A stretch of DNA of 64,000 bases from Haliea sp040221975 (GTDB lineage: Bacteria > Pseudomonadota > Gammaproteobacteria > Pseudomonadales > Halieaceae). The stretch is taken from NCBI GenBank assembly GCA_040221975.1, contig JAVJWR010000036.1, positions 186,001 through 250,000 of the forward strand. The letters are read 5' to 3'. A program made the translations under genes and the position numbers. Below the pieces are notes generated by a model, which ran no database searches, was not told where the DNA came from, and was given only the letters and a program-made list of their open reading frames with translations. Below are positions 35,639 to 42,941 of the stretch, piece after piece (position 1 is the stretch's first letter; every line of letters begins with the position of its first letter).

Positions 35639-35716
35639 ATATAACGCCGCGCACAAGGGCGCGAGCTTGCGAGCGTCCCAGCCGCCGTAGGCGACGATTG
35701 ATGCGCCTGGTTATGC
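35639..35716 (-). other. attC site
   Basis: Minus strand GCATAACCAGGCGCATC ... GCGGCGTTATAT, 78 bp. Confidence 0.85.
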
Positions 35717-35971
35717 GGCTGACTCACGCTCAACATCCCAACCCGGGAATACCAATACGGCTGGATGACACCGCAGCGCTTTGGCGAGTACTTTTGCGCG
35801 ATCCACACCAAGGCGAACACGGTCGTTCTCAATGGCAGAAATTGTTGATTGAGGTATACCGGTCGCAGCTGCCAGATCGTTCTGGCTCATCTCCTGAAGT
35901 TCACGCAATATCCGAACTGAAGCACCTGGTGATACATTAACTCTTTTAGTAGATTTACGATAATTGCTCAT
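35711..35971 (-). CDS. XRE-family antitoxin (HigA-like)
   Basis: 86 aa, ATG start. Helix-turn-helix of the Cro/C1 type (ILRELQEMSQNDLAAATGIPQSTISAIENDRVRLGVDRAKVLAKAL). It follows the RelE-like toxin by 3 nt, the toxin-first order of higBA. Probably represses the operon together with the toxin. Its stop codon sits in the attC R'' box. Confidence 0.88.
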   Translation of the reverse strand: MSNYRKSTKRVNVSPGASVRILRELQEMSQNDLAAATGIPQSTISAIENDRVRLGVDRAKVLAKALRCHPAVLVFPGWDVERESAA

Positions 35972-35974
35972 TCT

Positions 35975-36253
35975 TTACCTCCGGTAATCATGGGAAGTAA
36001 CTCGTTCAACCTCCACCAGCACCTGATTTTTTTGAACCTTGTAAATCACTCTATATTGGATATTCAAACGAGAGGACCGGAAACCTTTCCAGTTTCCAGA
36101 TAACGCTTCGTCTTTGAAGCCCTTGATCAGTTTCAATCCGTTCGGTCCAGAGATTCTCACAATATCTTTCCATTTTTCATAGCGTTGCTGAACCTCAACT
36201 GGCGCCGCCACCAAGGCTTTATCGACACGTCTATGTTCGAGGATCTCCCACAT
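35975..36253 (-). CDS. RelE/HigB-type toxin
   Basis: 92 aa, ATG start. Contains VQQRYEKWKDIVRISGPNGLKLIKGFKDEALSG and GFRSSRLNIQYRVIYKV, typical of RelE-superfamily ribosome-dependent RNases; VERVTSHDYRR at the end matches the usual terminal basic motif. First gene of a higBA-like pair. An AT-rich segment just upstream of the start (around 36255-36285) probably holds the promoter. Confidence 0.88.
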   Translation of the reverse strand: MWEILEHRRVDKALVAAPVEVQQRYEKWKDIVRISGPNGLKLIKGFKDEALSGNWKGFRSSRLNIQYRVIYKVQKNQVLVEVERVTSHDYRR

Positions 36254-36318
36254 ACCAAATTTAGTATATACACCATCTATGGTATGTCAAGGGCTTGCAC
36301 TGGGCCTTGAAAGAAGCC

Positions 36319-36376
36319 GTATAACGCTGAACGAAGCGGCGCGTCTCACGCACCCGCCTTCCGTGCCTTGTTATAC
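36319..36376 (-). other. attC site
   Basis: Minus strand GTATAACAAGGCACGG ... CAGCGTTATAC, 58 bp. Confidence 0.9.
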
Positions 36377-36913
36377 ATGAGACTCTTCCGGAATCTGAGC
36401 CAACAGGTCAGTGACACCAATATCCACACCTGCCTGTGACAACAAGGTAGAGACCTGGCCCCGATGGTGGGTCTGATGATTAAAGAAGTGAAGAACTAGG
36501 CTCGAATACCGTTTGTTGGCAGGCACCCCTTTGCTGTTGCTATAGCTGAGAATAAAATCCAGGTCACCGTCCGATAACTCGGCAATCCAGTCGATAATTT
36601 CCTGATCCAACCAGGCCCGGTGCTCAGACAGGCGACCAAAATCGTCAAAGACAATCTGGTTTAGACTGATCGGTTTTGGAAGATCACCAACCTCGCGCAA
36701 CGAGGTGACGCAGGACGGATGTGTAGCAAACCGCTTAAGCCAGATTACGTCACCCACAAGGATATGGTTCATGGTTCCCAAGATAGAGCCGAAAAAAGCC
36801 CCGCGATCCGTGGTTAGCTCTGTTGCGGAGAGGTGACCTGCAGCCTCATAAAACTTTGAGTTTATCCACTGATTGTAGATGGCCAACAATTCAAAGTGAT
36901 CGCTCAGGCTCAT
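36371..36913 (-). CDS. DinB family protein
   Basis: 180 aa, ATG start. Four-helix bundle of the DinB/YfiT type with three likely metal-binding histidines: one in GTMNHILVGDVIWLKRF and two in LHFFNHQTHHRGQVSTLLSQAG. Family members act as thiol transferases or metal-dependent hydrolases, and many are stress-induced; substrate unknown. Single-gene cassette with its stop codon in attC. Confidence 0.88.
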   Translation of the reverse strand: MSLSDHFELLAIYNQWINSKFYEAAGHLSATELTTDRGAFFGSILGTMNHILVGDVIWLKRFATHPSCVTSLREVGDLPKPISLNQIVFDDFGRLSEHRAWLDQEIIDWIAELSDGDLDFILSYSNSKGVPANKRYSSLVLHFFNHQTHHRGQVSTLLSQAGVDIGVTDLLAQIPEESHV

Positions 36914-36929
36914 CTGAGTTCCTTCTCAT

Positions 36930-37004
36930 ATATAACGCCTCAAGCTGGGGCACAGCAACGATGCGAAGCATCGGTGCTGTGCCCCTAGCCTTGACTTGTT
37001 AGCG
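36930..37004 (-). other. attC site
   Basis: Minus strand CGCTAACAAGTCAAGGC ... GAGGCGTTATAT, 75 bp with a long GC-rich stem. Confidence 0.92.
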
Positions 37005-37335
37005 TGACTGAGAACAGCGCTAACAAAGCTACGAGACCGAAGAAAATGTACATAAAACTGAATATAGCGATGGGCCATCTCTTCCCGTCCTCAATTTTTT
37101 CTTCAGGAGCATCAATTAAGTGATCACCAAAAGGTAACCAGACTTTGTTGCCCGCCAAGTAGTTGAGCATCGCTTGTGCGCCAAAGCTGATGTACGCAAT
37201 TGCGAAAATGGCGCCACCCTCAATGCGAGTATACTCCAAGCCGATAAGGCTGCCCGCCACATAGAACAGGACCACCCCAATCGCCAATGCTGTGAAAGCG
37301 TATCCTAGAAGTATTTTCCGATCTCGGCATGGCAT
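36985..37335 (-). CDS. Small membrane protein, 116 aa
   Basis: Start taken as the ATG at 37335, which directly overlaps the end of the preceding attC (GTTAGCATG). Three hydrophobic helices (about 10-30, 38-55 and 88-110). The last five residues (LTSQG) and the stop are encoded by the following attC. No family recognised. With its start and end both in attC sites, this is nearly the smallest possible cassette for the gene. Confidence 0.68.
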   Translation of the reverse strand: MPCRDRKILLGYAFTALAIGVVLFYVAGSLIGLEYTRIEGGAIFAIAYISFGAQAMLNYLAGNKVWLPFGDHLIDAPEEKIEDGKRWPIAIFSFMYIFFGLVALLALFSVTLTSQG

Positions 37336-37389
37336 GCTAACGCCAAAAGCAAGCGCGTTCACGCGTCGCCTTGCCTTTTCTTGTTAGCT
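37335..37389 (-). other. attC site
   Basis: Minus strand AGCTAACAAGAAAAGGC ... TGGCGTTAGCA, 55 bp. It encodes both the end of the antitoxin upstream and the start codon of the membrane protein downstream. Confidence 0.9.
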
Positions 37390-37661
37390 GCGATATCTCG
37401 TAAGGAGCCAGATACATACTTGTGAATTATGCTTGATACCAGTGTCTGGTACGGAATACCTTCTTCAGACGCCCGGGACTGAACTGCAATGAGATCCCGA
37501 TTCGATAAGCGAATGTTTATCCGTTTATCCTTTCTAAATGTATTGGTCGCAACAGCCTCTAGTTCATTCCTTCGGGCTTCGGTCAGTGTTGACTCGAACT
37601 TACCCGATTCAACGGCGTCCAGGAGCTCTTTTTCCTCTTTCGAGAGCTTTGCCTTGCTCAT
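37359..37661 (-). CDS. CopG/BrnA-like antitoxin
   Basis: 100 aa, ATG start, overlapping the toxin stop by 4 nt. Middle region RINIRLSNRDLIAVQSRASEEGIPYQTLVSSIIHKYVSG is a ribbon-helix-helix DNA-binding fold. The final residues (AANKKRQGDA) are encoded by attC sequence, so the tail may have been shaped by cassette formation. Pairs with the BrnT-like protein upstream. Confidence 0.85.
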   Translation of the reverse strand: MSKAKLSKEEKELLDAVESGKFESTLTEARRNELEAVATNTFRKDKRINIRLSNRDLIAVQSRASEEGIPYQTLVSSIIHKYVSGSLRDIAANKKRQGDA

Positions 37662-37936
37662 GAGTCACCTCTCAGATACAGCTTTGTGAACTTCCTACTG
37701 GGTATGACAGTCTTTAAGAAAAACTCATCGTTGGTTTCTACATATGGAACCAAGTACGCGTATTGATCTATCGCAACGATGAATATCTTCTGGTGGGGAT
37801 ATTCCACTGCTTTGGGATGGCAAATATCGTCCAGAAGACCTCCGTTCTCAATATGAAAGACTGCTTCTTCAAAGGATCTCCCTCGCTCTTCAATAAGCTG
37901 TCGATTCTTTTCAGGATTCCAGTTAAAAACCTTCAT
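37658..37936 (-). CDS. BrnT-like toxin
   Basis: 92 aa, ATG start. Pattern FNWNPEKNRQLIEERGRSFEEAVFHIENGGLLDD and an aromatic, basic C-terminus (KTVIPSRKFTKLYLRG) match the BrnT-related toxin group that pairs with CopG-type antitoxins. Divergent from the BrnT at 33686. Expected to be an RNase. Confidence 0.8.
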   Translation of the reverse strand: MKVFNWNPEKNRQLIEERGRSFEEAVFHIENGGLLDDICHPKAVEYPHQKIFIVAIDQYAYLVPYVETNDEFFLKTVIPSRKFTKLYLRGDS

Positions 37937-38007
37937 GACGCGCAGAGTAGCACAATTGTGTGCCTATTGTCATCACCCCATGATGATCACGCTCGAACGT
38001 TGCAGGC

Positions 38008-38091
38008 AGCTAACGCTTGCAGCACTCGCGCCCACGAAATGGAGCCGGAGGCGCAATGTAGTGGGCGTCGCCGTGCCTGCACTTGTTATGC
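38008..38091 (-). other. attC site
   Basis: Minus strand GCATAACAAGTGCAGGC ... AAGCGTTAGCT, 84 bp. Confidence 0.88.
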
Positions 38092-38520
38092 ATGTGGACT
38101 TTCTAATTGTGCAATGATTAACGCAGCTATCTCTTTAAGCTTCCCAACCTCTTCAAACTGCACGCCATGGTCTTTTATCACCAACAAAGGACCTGGAAAA
38201 ACATGAAAATGAAAATGCCCCACAGTTTGACCGGCAGAAGAGCCATTGTGCTGGAATATGGTTGACCCAGTCACCCCCATAGCGCGCTCGAGAGCTTTAC
38301 CTATTTTCTGAACGGTTAGCATGCATGCTTGAGCAGCTTCTGCAGACAGATCGTAAATTGTGACCGCTTGTTCCTTGGGTACTACTAATACGTGACCATC
38401 CTTCTGCGGCATTATATCCATGAATGCGAGCGTTAAATCATCCTCATAGACCTTTACACAGGGGGCCTCTCCAGCAATGATCTTCGCGAAAATATTATTA
38501 GTGTCGTAGATTGGGTTCAC
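38086..38520 (-). CDS. HIT family hydrolase
   Basis: 144 aa from a GTG at 38520, preceded by GGAG at 7 nt; an ATG at 38547 lies inside the attC end and is less likely. HIT fold: NIFAKIIAGEAPCVKVYEDD at the start and the catalytic histidine triad VGHFHFHVFP near residue 110. The family hydrolyses nucleotide conjugates such as AMP-lysine or dinucleoside polyphosphates. Single-gene cassette, stop codon in attC. Confidence 0.88.
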   Translation of the reverse strand: MNPIYDTNNIFAKIIAGEAPCVKVYEDDLTLAFMDIMPQKDGHVLVVPKEQAVTIYDLSAEAAQACMLTVQKIGKALERAMGVTGSTIFQHNGSSAGQTVGHFHFHVFPGPLLVIKDHGVQFEEVGKLKEIAALIIAQLESPHA

Positions 38521-38543
38521 TGATTTCTCCAGCTTACGGAAAT

Positions 38544-38618
38544 GCATAACGCCGCAAATAGCGGCGAGCGTAAGCGAGTCTGGCGGCGCCAACCGCGAAC
38601 TGCTTTGACTTGTTATGT
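38544..38618 (-). other. attC site
   Basis: Minus strand ACATAACAAGTCAAAGC ... GCGGCGTTATGC, 75 bp. Confidence 0.88.
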
Positions 38619-38918
38619 TTATGACTCACGAGAAACCCAATAGTCAGGACGGCGGTGAAGATGAGCAATTGCCACGATGACAATTTCATCTTGCTTCGGA
38701 CTATAGTGATAGATGATACCGTACGGAAATTTGGCGATCAGACAGCGCCGTGTCCCTGGACTGAAGAGTTGGTAGGCGACCGGAAACTGTCGTATACGAG
38801 AAACAGAACGGAGAACCTCAATACGAAATCTGCCTCCGAGACCGATTTGTTCTGACTCGTAGTAGGTCACCGCTTCTTCAAACTCGACCTGGGCGAGCTT
38901 GAGAAGTTTTACCTCCAC
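38619..38918 (-). CDS. RelE/ParE-type toxin
   Basis: 99 aa from a GTG at 38918 that follows the antitoxin stop by one base (TGA-A-GTG), with GGAG-type sequence nearby; a longer frame upstream overlaps the antitoxin. Sequence LAQVEFEEAVTYYESEQIGLGGRFRIEVLRSVSRIRQFP then RRCLIAKFPYGIIYHY matches ParE/RelE proteins. A gyrase poison or RNase; the sequence alone does not decide. Confidence 0.87.
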   Translation of the reverse strand: MEVKLLKLAQVEFEEAVTYYESEQIGLGGRFRIEVLRSVSRIRQFPVAYQLFSPGTRRCLIAKFPYGIIYHYSPKQDEIVIVAIAHLHRRPDYWVSRES

Positions 38919-38919
38919 T

Positions 38920-39132
38920 TCAGGATGTCTTAAAGGCGTCAGCGAGGGGAATGGCGGGCTCTCGGCCGTTTTTATAGGCTGACAACCTAGATTCGGCTTC
39001 TGATGCCCAAATAGCATCAAGCTCAGCATCAGGCTTATCCAGGCTCAAAAGGATCTGCTCGGCAACCACTGCCCGCTCCAGAGCGGGAAGTTCAAGTGCC
39101 TGATCTATAAGAACATTCGCAGCATCTGACAT
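38920..39132 (-). CDS. Addiction-module antitoxin
   Basis: 70 aa, ATG start. LIDQALELPALERAVVAEQILLSLDKPDAELDAIWASEAESRLSAYKNG is the helical antitoxin of the putative addiction module family that regularly precedes this ParE type. Upstream of and coupled to the toxin gene. Confidence 0.87.
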   Translation of the reverse strand: MSDAANVLIDQALELPALERAVVAEQILLSLDKPDAELDAIWASEAESRLSAYKNGREPAIPLADAFKTS

Positions 39133-39193
39133 ATGCCCTGCCTCGACAACTAAGACTCACGAGCTATGGTAGCTCTGTGAGTTTCCCGAGTAA

Positions 39194-39253
39194 ACATAAC
39201 GCCGCAAGCAGACGCGCAGCTTTATCGCGTCGGCCTGCCTTGCCTTGTTATGG
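39194..39253 (-). other. attC site
   Basis: Minus strand CCATAACAAGGCAAGGC ... GCGGCGTTATGT, 60 bp. Confidence 0.92.
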
Positions 39254-39297
39254 GTTTCTTGGCAGAATATACCAATATTTGGTATAGGAGGCCCGTC

Positions 39298-39537
39298 ATG
39301 GCTAGAAATACCAGCATTACCCTCGGCCCCCATTTTGACGAGTTCATTGCTGCACAGCTTGAAAATGGCCGCTATGGCTCTGCCAGCGAAGTGGTACGAG
39401 CAGGGTTGCGCTTGCTTGAAGAGACCGAGAGCAAACTTGAAAGATTGCGGCGCCTTTTGGATGAGGGCGAGCATAGCGGGATAGCAGAGTACTCGCTTGA
39501 AAGTGTTATTGCAGAACTGGATAACGAAGCTCATTGA
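39298..39537 (+). CDS. parD: ParD-like antitoxin
   Basis: 79 aa from the ATG at 39298 (GGAGG 7-8 nt upstream). MARNTSITLGPHFDEFIAAQLENGRYGSASEVVRAGLRLLEE is a classical ParD ribbon-helix-helix protein. Transcribed against the array. AATATACCAATATTTGGTAT upstream (about 39266-39285) is an inverted repeat that could be its operator. Overlaps the toxin start by 4 nt. Confidence 0.92.
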   Translation: MARNTSITLGPHFDEFIAAQLENGRYGSASEVVRAGLRLLEETESKLERLRRLLDEGEHSGIAEYSLESVIAELDNEAH

Positions 39538-39830
39538 TGACTCCATTCCTGCTCACCTCCGCTGCCCGAAAAGACATTGTTGATATTGGACGCTTTACCT
39601 CTGAGAAGTGGGGAAAGCGTCAACGCGATAAATACCTCAAGCAACTCGACGATGCCTTCAGGCTGCTTGCCCGGCAGCCTGAAATTGGGCGCGATGCGGA
39701 AGGTGTAAGGCCAGGGTATAAAAAATTTAGCCAAGGCAGTCATATCATCTTTTATCGAGCTGGCACGGAATCCAAGATTGTTGTGATCCGCATTCTCCAC
39801 CACAGCATGGATGTGGAACAGCACCTCTAA
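39534..39830 (+). CDS. parE: ParE-like toxin
   Basis: 98 aa; ATGATG start overlapping the parD stop. LLTSAARKDIVDIGRFTSEKWGKRQRDKYLKQLDDAFRLLARQPEIGR and HHSMDVEQHL match ParE, a gyrase-poisoning toxin of the RelE fold. Plus-strand cassette between attC sites at 39194 and 39834. Confidence 0.92.
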   Translation: MMTPFLLTSAARKDIVDIGRFTSEKWGKRQRDKYLKQLDDAFRLLARQPEIGRDAEGVRPGYKKFSQGSHIIFYRAGTESKIVVIRILHHSMDVEQHL

Positions 39831-39833
39831 AAC

Positions 39834-39906
39834 CCATAACGCCTAAAGCAGCGGCGCGCGTTAGCGCGTCCAGCCCGCAGGACGATGCTGCCTTTACTTG
39901 TTATGT
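39834..39906 (-). other. attC site
   Basis: Minus strand ACATAACAAGTAAAGGC ... TAGGCGTTATGG, 73 bp. Confidence 0.92.
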
Positions 39907-40042
39907 TTATAGACCAGATCATATGCTCTGGACTCCTTTAAATACGAATAACCCTCTTGGCACTTTTGGTATGTGGCGTAGACCACATTGAAGCCAATAG
40001 ATTCTATTTCAGAGGACCATACGAGAATGCTTTTTGTCGCGG
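39894..40042 (-). pseudogene. 3' part of an exported-protein cassette gene split by IS21
   Basis: Carries the C-terminal 45 or so codons (TKSILVWSSEIESIGFNVV ... DLVYKHNK, stop in attC). The 5' part is at 42619-42931. The 6-bp TCGCGG at 40037-40042 is one copy of the target duplication. Removing the IS and one copy rejoins the two parts in frame. Confidence 0.85.
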
Positions 40043-40058
40043 TGCGTAAACCGCTGAA

Positions 40059-40109
40059 GCCTGCCACCCAAACCGGAGCAAAGCTGCCACCCATCGGAGC
40101 GTAGCGACG
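40059..40109. repeat. IS21 terminal repeats, istB side
   Basis: Two copies of GGGTGGCAG on the minus strand about 28 bp apart, matching the repeats at the other end. Confidence 0.75.
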
Positions 40110-40123
40110 CGGGTTTTGCATTG

Positions 40124-40879
40124 TTACTCGGAACCGGTGGTGCTCGTCAACTTGGCCTGGCGTTTTCTCATGGATTCTCCCCTGAGGTTGATCTTGTAGG
40201 CGTTGTGAACCAGGCGATCCAGGATGGCGTCAGCGAGCGTCGGATCGCCGATCACAGCGTGCCACTCCTCAGTGGGCAGTTGACTGGTGGCGATGGTCGA
40301 ACGCTTGCCGTGGCGGTCCTCCAGCACTTCCAGCAGATCACGCCGGTTCTCGGCGTTCATCTTCATCAACCCCCAGTCATCCAGGAGCAGTACATCCACC
40401 TTGGCGAGGTTGGCCAGCAATTTGGGATAGCGGCCGTCGCCCTTGGCTATCATCAGGTCCCGCAGCAGCCGGGTTAAACGCAGGTACTGGACCGTATAGC
40501 CCTCCCGGCAGGCCTTGTGTGCCAAGGCGCAAGCCAACCAGGTTTTGCCCACGCCGGTGGGCCCGGTGATGAGGATGTTGAGGTGCTCCTTTGCCCACTG
40601 GCAGGTCGCCAGTGACTGGATCAGCCCCTTGTCCAGTCCGCGGGGATTGCGGTAGTCGATGTCTTCCAGTGCGGCAGCGTGCCTGAGTCGCGCACGACGC
40701 AAACGACTGGTCAGCCGCCGGTTCTCCCGCTCGGTAATTTCCCGGTCCACCAGCAGACCGAGGCGTTCCTCGAAGGCGAGGTCATCAATGTCCGGAGTGG
40801 CCATCTGGTCGGCCAGTGCCGCCACCATGCCGCTCAGTTTGAGGGTCTGGAGTCCGTCCAGGGTAGGATGCTTCAACAT
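40124..40879 (-). CDS. istB: IS21 helper ATPase IstB
   Basis: 251 aa, ATG start. AAA+ ATPase with Walker A GPTGVGKTWLACALAH at about residues 105-120 and Walker B VDVLLLDDWG; N-terminal LKLSGMVAALADQ region typical of IstB. It loads onto target DNA and recruits IstA for transposition. 12 nt downstream of istA. Confidence 0.97.
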   Translation of the reverse strand: MLKHPTLDGLQTLKLSGMVAALADQMATPDIDDLAFEERLGLLVDREITERENRRLTSRLRRARLRHAAALEDIDYRNPRGLDKGLIQSLATCQWAKEHLNILITGPTGVGKTWLACALAHKACREGYTVQYLRLTRLLRDLMIAKGDGRYPKLLANLAKVDVLLLDDWGLMKMNAENRRDLLEVLEDRHGKRSTIATSQLPTEEWHAVIGDPTLADAILDRLVHNAYKINLRGESMRKRQAKLTSTTGSE

Positions 40880-40891
40880 GGTGCTCTCCTG

Positions 40892-42433
40892 TCAGTGGTA
40901 GTACGCGGGGCCGCGGATGTTGTCGTGTGCTTCAGGCAGGGCCAGCTCCTGTTGTTCCTCCAGTGGTTGCTCGTCCAGTCGGTGCTTGAGAATGGACTCG
41001 ATGCTCTTGTAGCGGCAGCTGCCCAACATCAATGCCCGCCGACAGGCCGCCTCCAGGCGCTCGTCCCCATAAGCGTTGCCCAGGCGCAATATGCCCAGGC
41101 AGGACCGATAGGCCTGCTGCGGGTGTTTGCGGGACGCCATCACAGTCCGGATGAGCTTCTCCGTTGCCGGCCCGGTTTTGGCGGCCCACTTCAGTAGCCG
41201 TTCCGGCGACCACTCCCCCGCCTGGCGGTGGGACTCCGGCATGTGCGCAGATACCGTGGTGTGGCGCCCCTTCAGATTGGAACGCTGATGACTGGCCACC
41301 CGCTCGCCGCGGTGGAAACACTCGATCGTGTTGTGGGTCATGCGCACATCGACTTCGCGCTTGATCAGGGCATGGGGTACCGAGTAGTAATGCCCGTCGA
41401 TGGCTACGTGGTAATCGATGTGGACCCGGGCCTTCTTCCACTCGGCGTAGACGTAGGGCTCCGCCGGCAGGGGTTGGAGGGCCGGCCGGTCCAACTGCTC
41501 GAAGTGCTCCCGACGGCAACCGGGCAGCTTGCGGAAGGGACGGTTATTGAGCTTCACCAGCAGTTCGCTGATGGCCGCATTGAGTTCGCGCAGGGAGAAG
41601 AACTGACGGTGGCGCAGCGCCGCCAGGATCCACCGCTCCACCACCAGCACGCCGCCCTCCACCTTGGCTTTGTCGCGCGGGCGACGAACCCGCGCCGGCA
41701 ACACCGCGATCCCGTAGTGGGAGGCCATGTCCTGGTAAGTGGGGTTGGTGTCGGGCTCGTAGCGGTGAGCCTTGCTGACCCCGGACCGCAGGTTGTCCGG
41801 CACCACCAGTTCCGGCACACCCCCCAGGAACCGGAGGGCGCGCTGATGGGAGCCAATCCAGTCCGGCAACCCCTGGGTCCAGGTGGCTTCGGCATAGGTG
41901 TAGTTGGAGGCCCCCAGTACCGCCACAAAGATCTGCGCTCCGCGGATCTCCCCGGTGGCGCGGTCGATCACCGGTACAGTCTGGCCAGCATAATCGACAA
42001 ACAGCTTCTCTCCGGCCCTGTGGTCCTGGCGCATGACCATATCCAGCTTGCCTTGCCAGGCGCGGTAGTGCTCGCAGAACCAGCTGTACTGGTAGCCATC
42101 AGGATGAGCGGCACGGTATTCCTGCCAGAGCAGGAACAGGGTGACGTGCTTGTGTCTGAGCTCCTTGTGGATAGCCAGCCAGTCGGGGATGCCCCGGAGC
42201 TGGGCCGGCATATCCGGTGGCGGTGGAAACAACATACGTTCCAGTCGTGTGTCGTCCAAATCGGCGGGCAGGGGCCAGCTCACCCCGGCTTCCTGAGCCC
42301 GGCGCAGGTATTCACCGACGGTGGGACGGCCAATGCCGCAACTGGTCGCAATCTGGCGATTGCTCATGCCCTTGTCCCATTTGAGGCGCAGGACTTCCTT
42401 GATTTTACGCATGGATAACGTCTTGGCAGGCAT
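40892..42433 (-). CDS. istA: IS21 transposase IstA
   Basis: 513 aa, ATG start. N-terminal helix-turn-helix (MSNRQIATSCGIGRPTVGEYLRRAQ), then a retroviral-integrase-type DDE core: FVDYAGQTVPVIDRATGE (first Asp), LVVPDNLRSGV (second Asp) and the Glu in KAKVEGGVLVVERW. The C-terminal part has the usual beta-barrel and basic region. Full length for the family. Confidence 0.97.
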   Translation of the reverse strand: MPAKTLSMRKIKEVLRLKWDKGMSNRQIATSCGIGRPTVGEYLRRAQEAGVSWPLPADLDDTRLERMLFPPPPDMPAQLRGIPDWLAIHKELRHKHVTLFLLWQEYRAAHPDGYQYSWFCEHYRAWQGKLDMVMRQDHRAGEKLFVDYAGQTVPVIDRATGEIRGAQIFVAVLGASNYTYAEATWTQGLPDWIGSHQRALRFLGGVPELVVPDNLRSGVSKAHRYEPDTNPTYQDMASHYGIAVLPARVRRPRDKAKVEGGVLVVERWILAALRHRQFFSLRELNAAISELLVKLNNRPFRKLPGCRREHFEQLDRPALQPLPAEPYVYAEWKKARVHIDYHVAIDGHYYSVPHALIKREVDVRMTHNTIECFHRGERVASHQRSNLKGRHTTVSAHMPESHRQAGEWSPERLLKWAAKTGPATEKLIRTVMASRKHPQQAYRSCLGILRLGNAYGDERLEAACRRALMLGSCRYKSIESILKHRLDEQPLEEQQELALPEAHDNIRGPAYYH

Positions 42434-42538
42434 CTGATCCCCTCCGGTTGGAAAGGGCCAGAATACCGGTTAGTTATCCCGCGTCGGTTGGCTCCTGATG
42501 GGATGCCAAGGCGGGCTGCCAGGGTGGCAGCTTTGCCG

Positions 42539-42613
42539 TGGAATCAGTGGCAGCATTCGCGTGGAATGGGTGGCAGGCTTCGTCTGGAATCAGTGGCAGG
42601 CTTGGTCTGGAAT
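42539..42613. repeat. IS21 terminal repeats, istA side
   Basis: Three to four tandem-like copies of GTGGAATnnGTGGCAG / CTGGAATnnGTGGCAG ending at the element boundary; binding sites for the transposase. Confidence 0.85.
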
Positions 42614-42618
42614 ACGCA

Positions 42619-42931
42619 TCGCGGCCGTATTACTGCTTATTTCATGGGACAGGCCGGCAACAATAACTGGCTTACCAGAAACCATGCGCTTTAAATTTAT
42701 TTGGCTGATTGGCAGCCCTTCTTGAGTGGAAGGGACTACCACTTTTATATAGTGAACCTCGCCATCTGACTCGCTGGTGATATTGTAACTTTCGGTTGGC
42801 ATAGATAACCCTGCCAATAGTTCGCCGCCGTCGTCAGCTATTTCTTGGCCATTACAGCGAGGAGGCATATCAGTAGCACCTACTGTGTTTGATAAAAGCG
42901 AGACCAAAATTGTGAGTAGTACTTTATTCAT
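42619..42931 (-). pseudogene. 5' part of an exported-protein cassette gene split by IS21
   Basis: Starts with MNKVLLTILVSLLSNTVGA, a signal peptide, and reads about 100 codons to the IS21 target site in ...SSNTAA. In the present state it would run a few codons into the IS. The intact protein would have been about 150 aa, exported, of unknown family. Its leader is separated from attC by the IS4-family element. Confidence 0.85.
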
Positions 42932-42941
42932 GGTGAAACAT

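Larger units (their letters stand above)
40043..42618 (-). mobile_element. IS21-family insertion sequence, 2576 bp
   Basis: Contains istA and istB on the minus strand. The ends begin TGCGTA (inverted at the other end) and both sides are flanked by the direct repeat TCGCGG (40037-40042 and 42619-42624). Several copies of a TGGAAT-N2-GTGGCAG-type repeat lie inside the istA-side end and two GGGTGGCAG copies inside the istB-side end, the usual multiple terminal repeats for transposase binding. Complete and possibly active. Confidence 0.95.

Noticed and set aside
41228..42418. Plus-strand frame of 396 codons
   Set aside because: Antisense of istA; composition is that of a GC-rich shadow frame.
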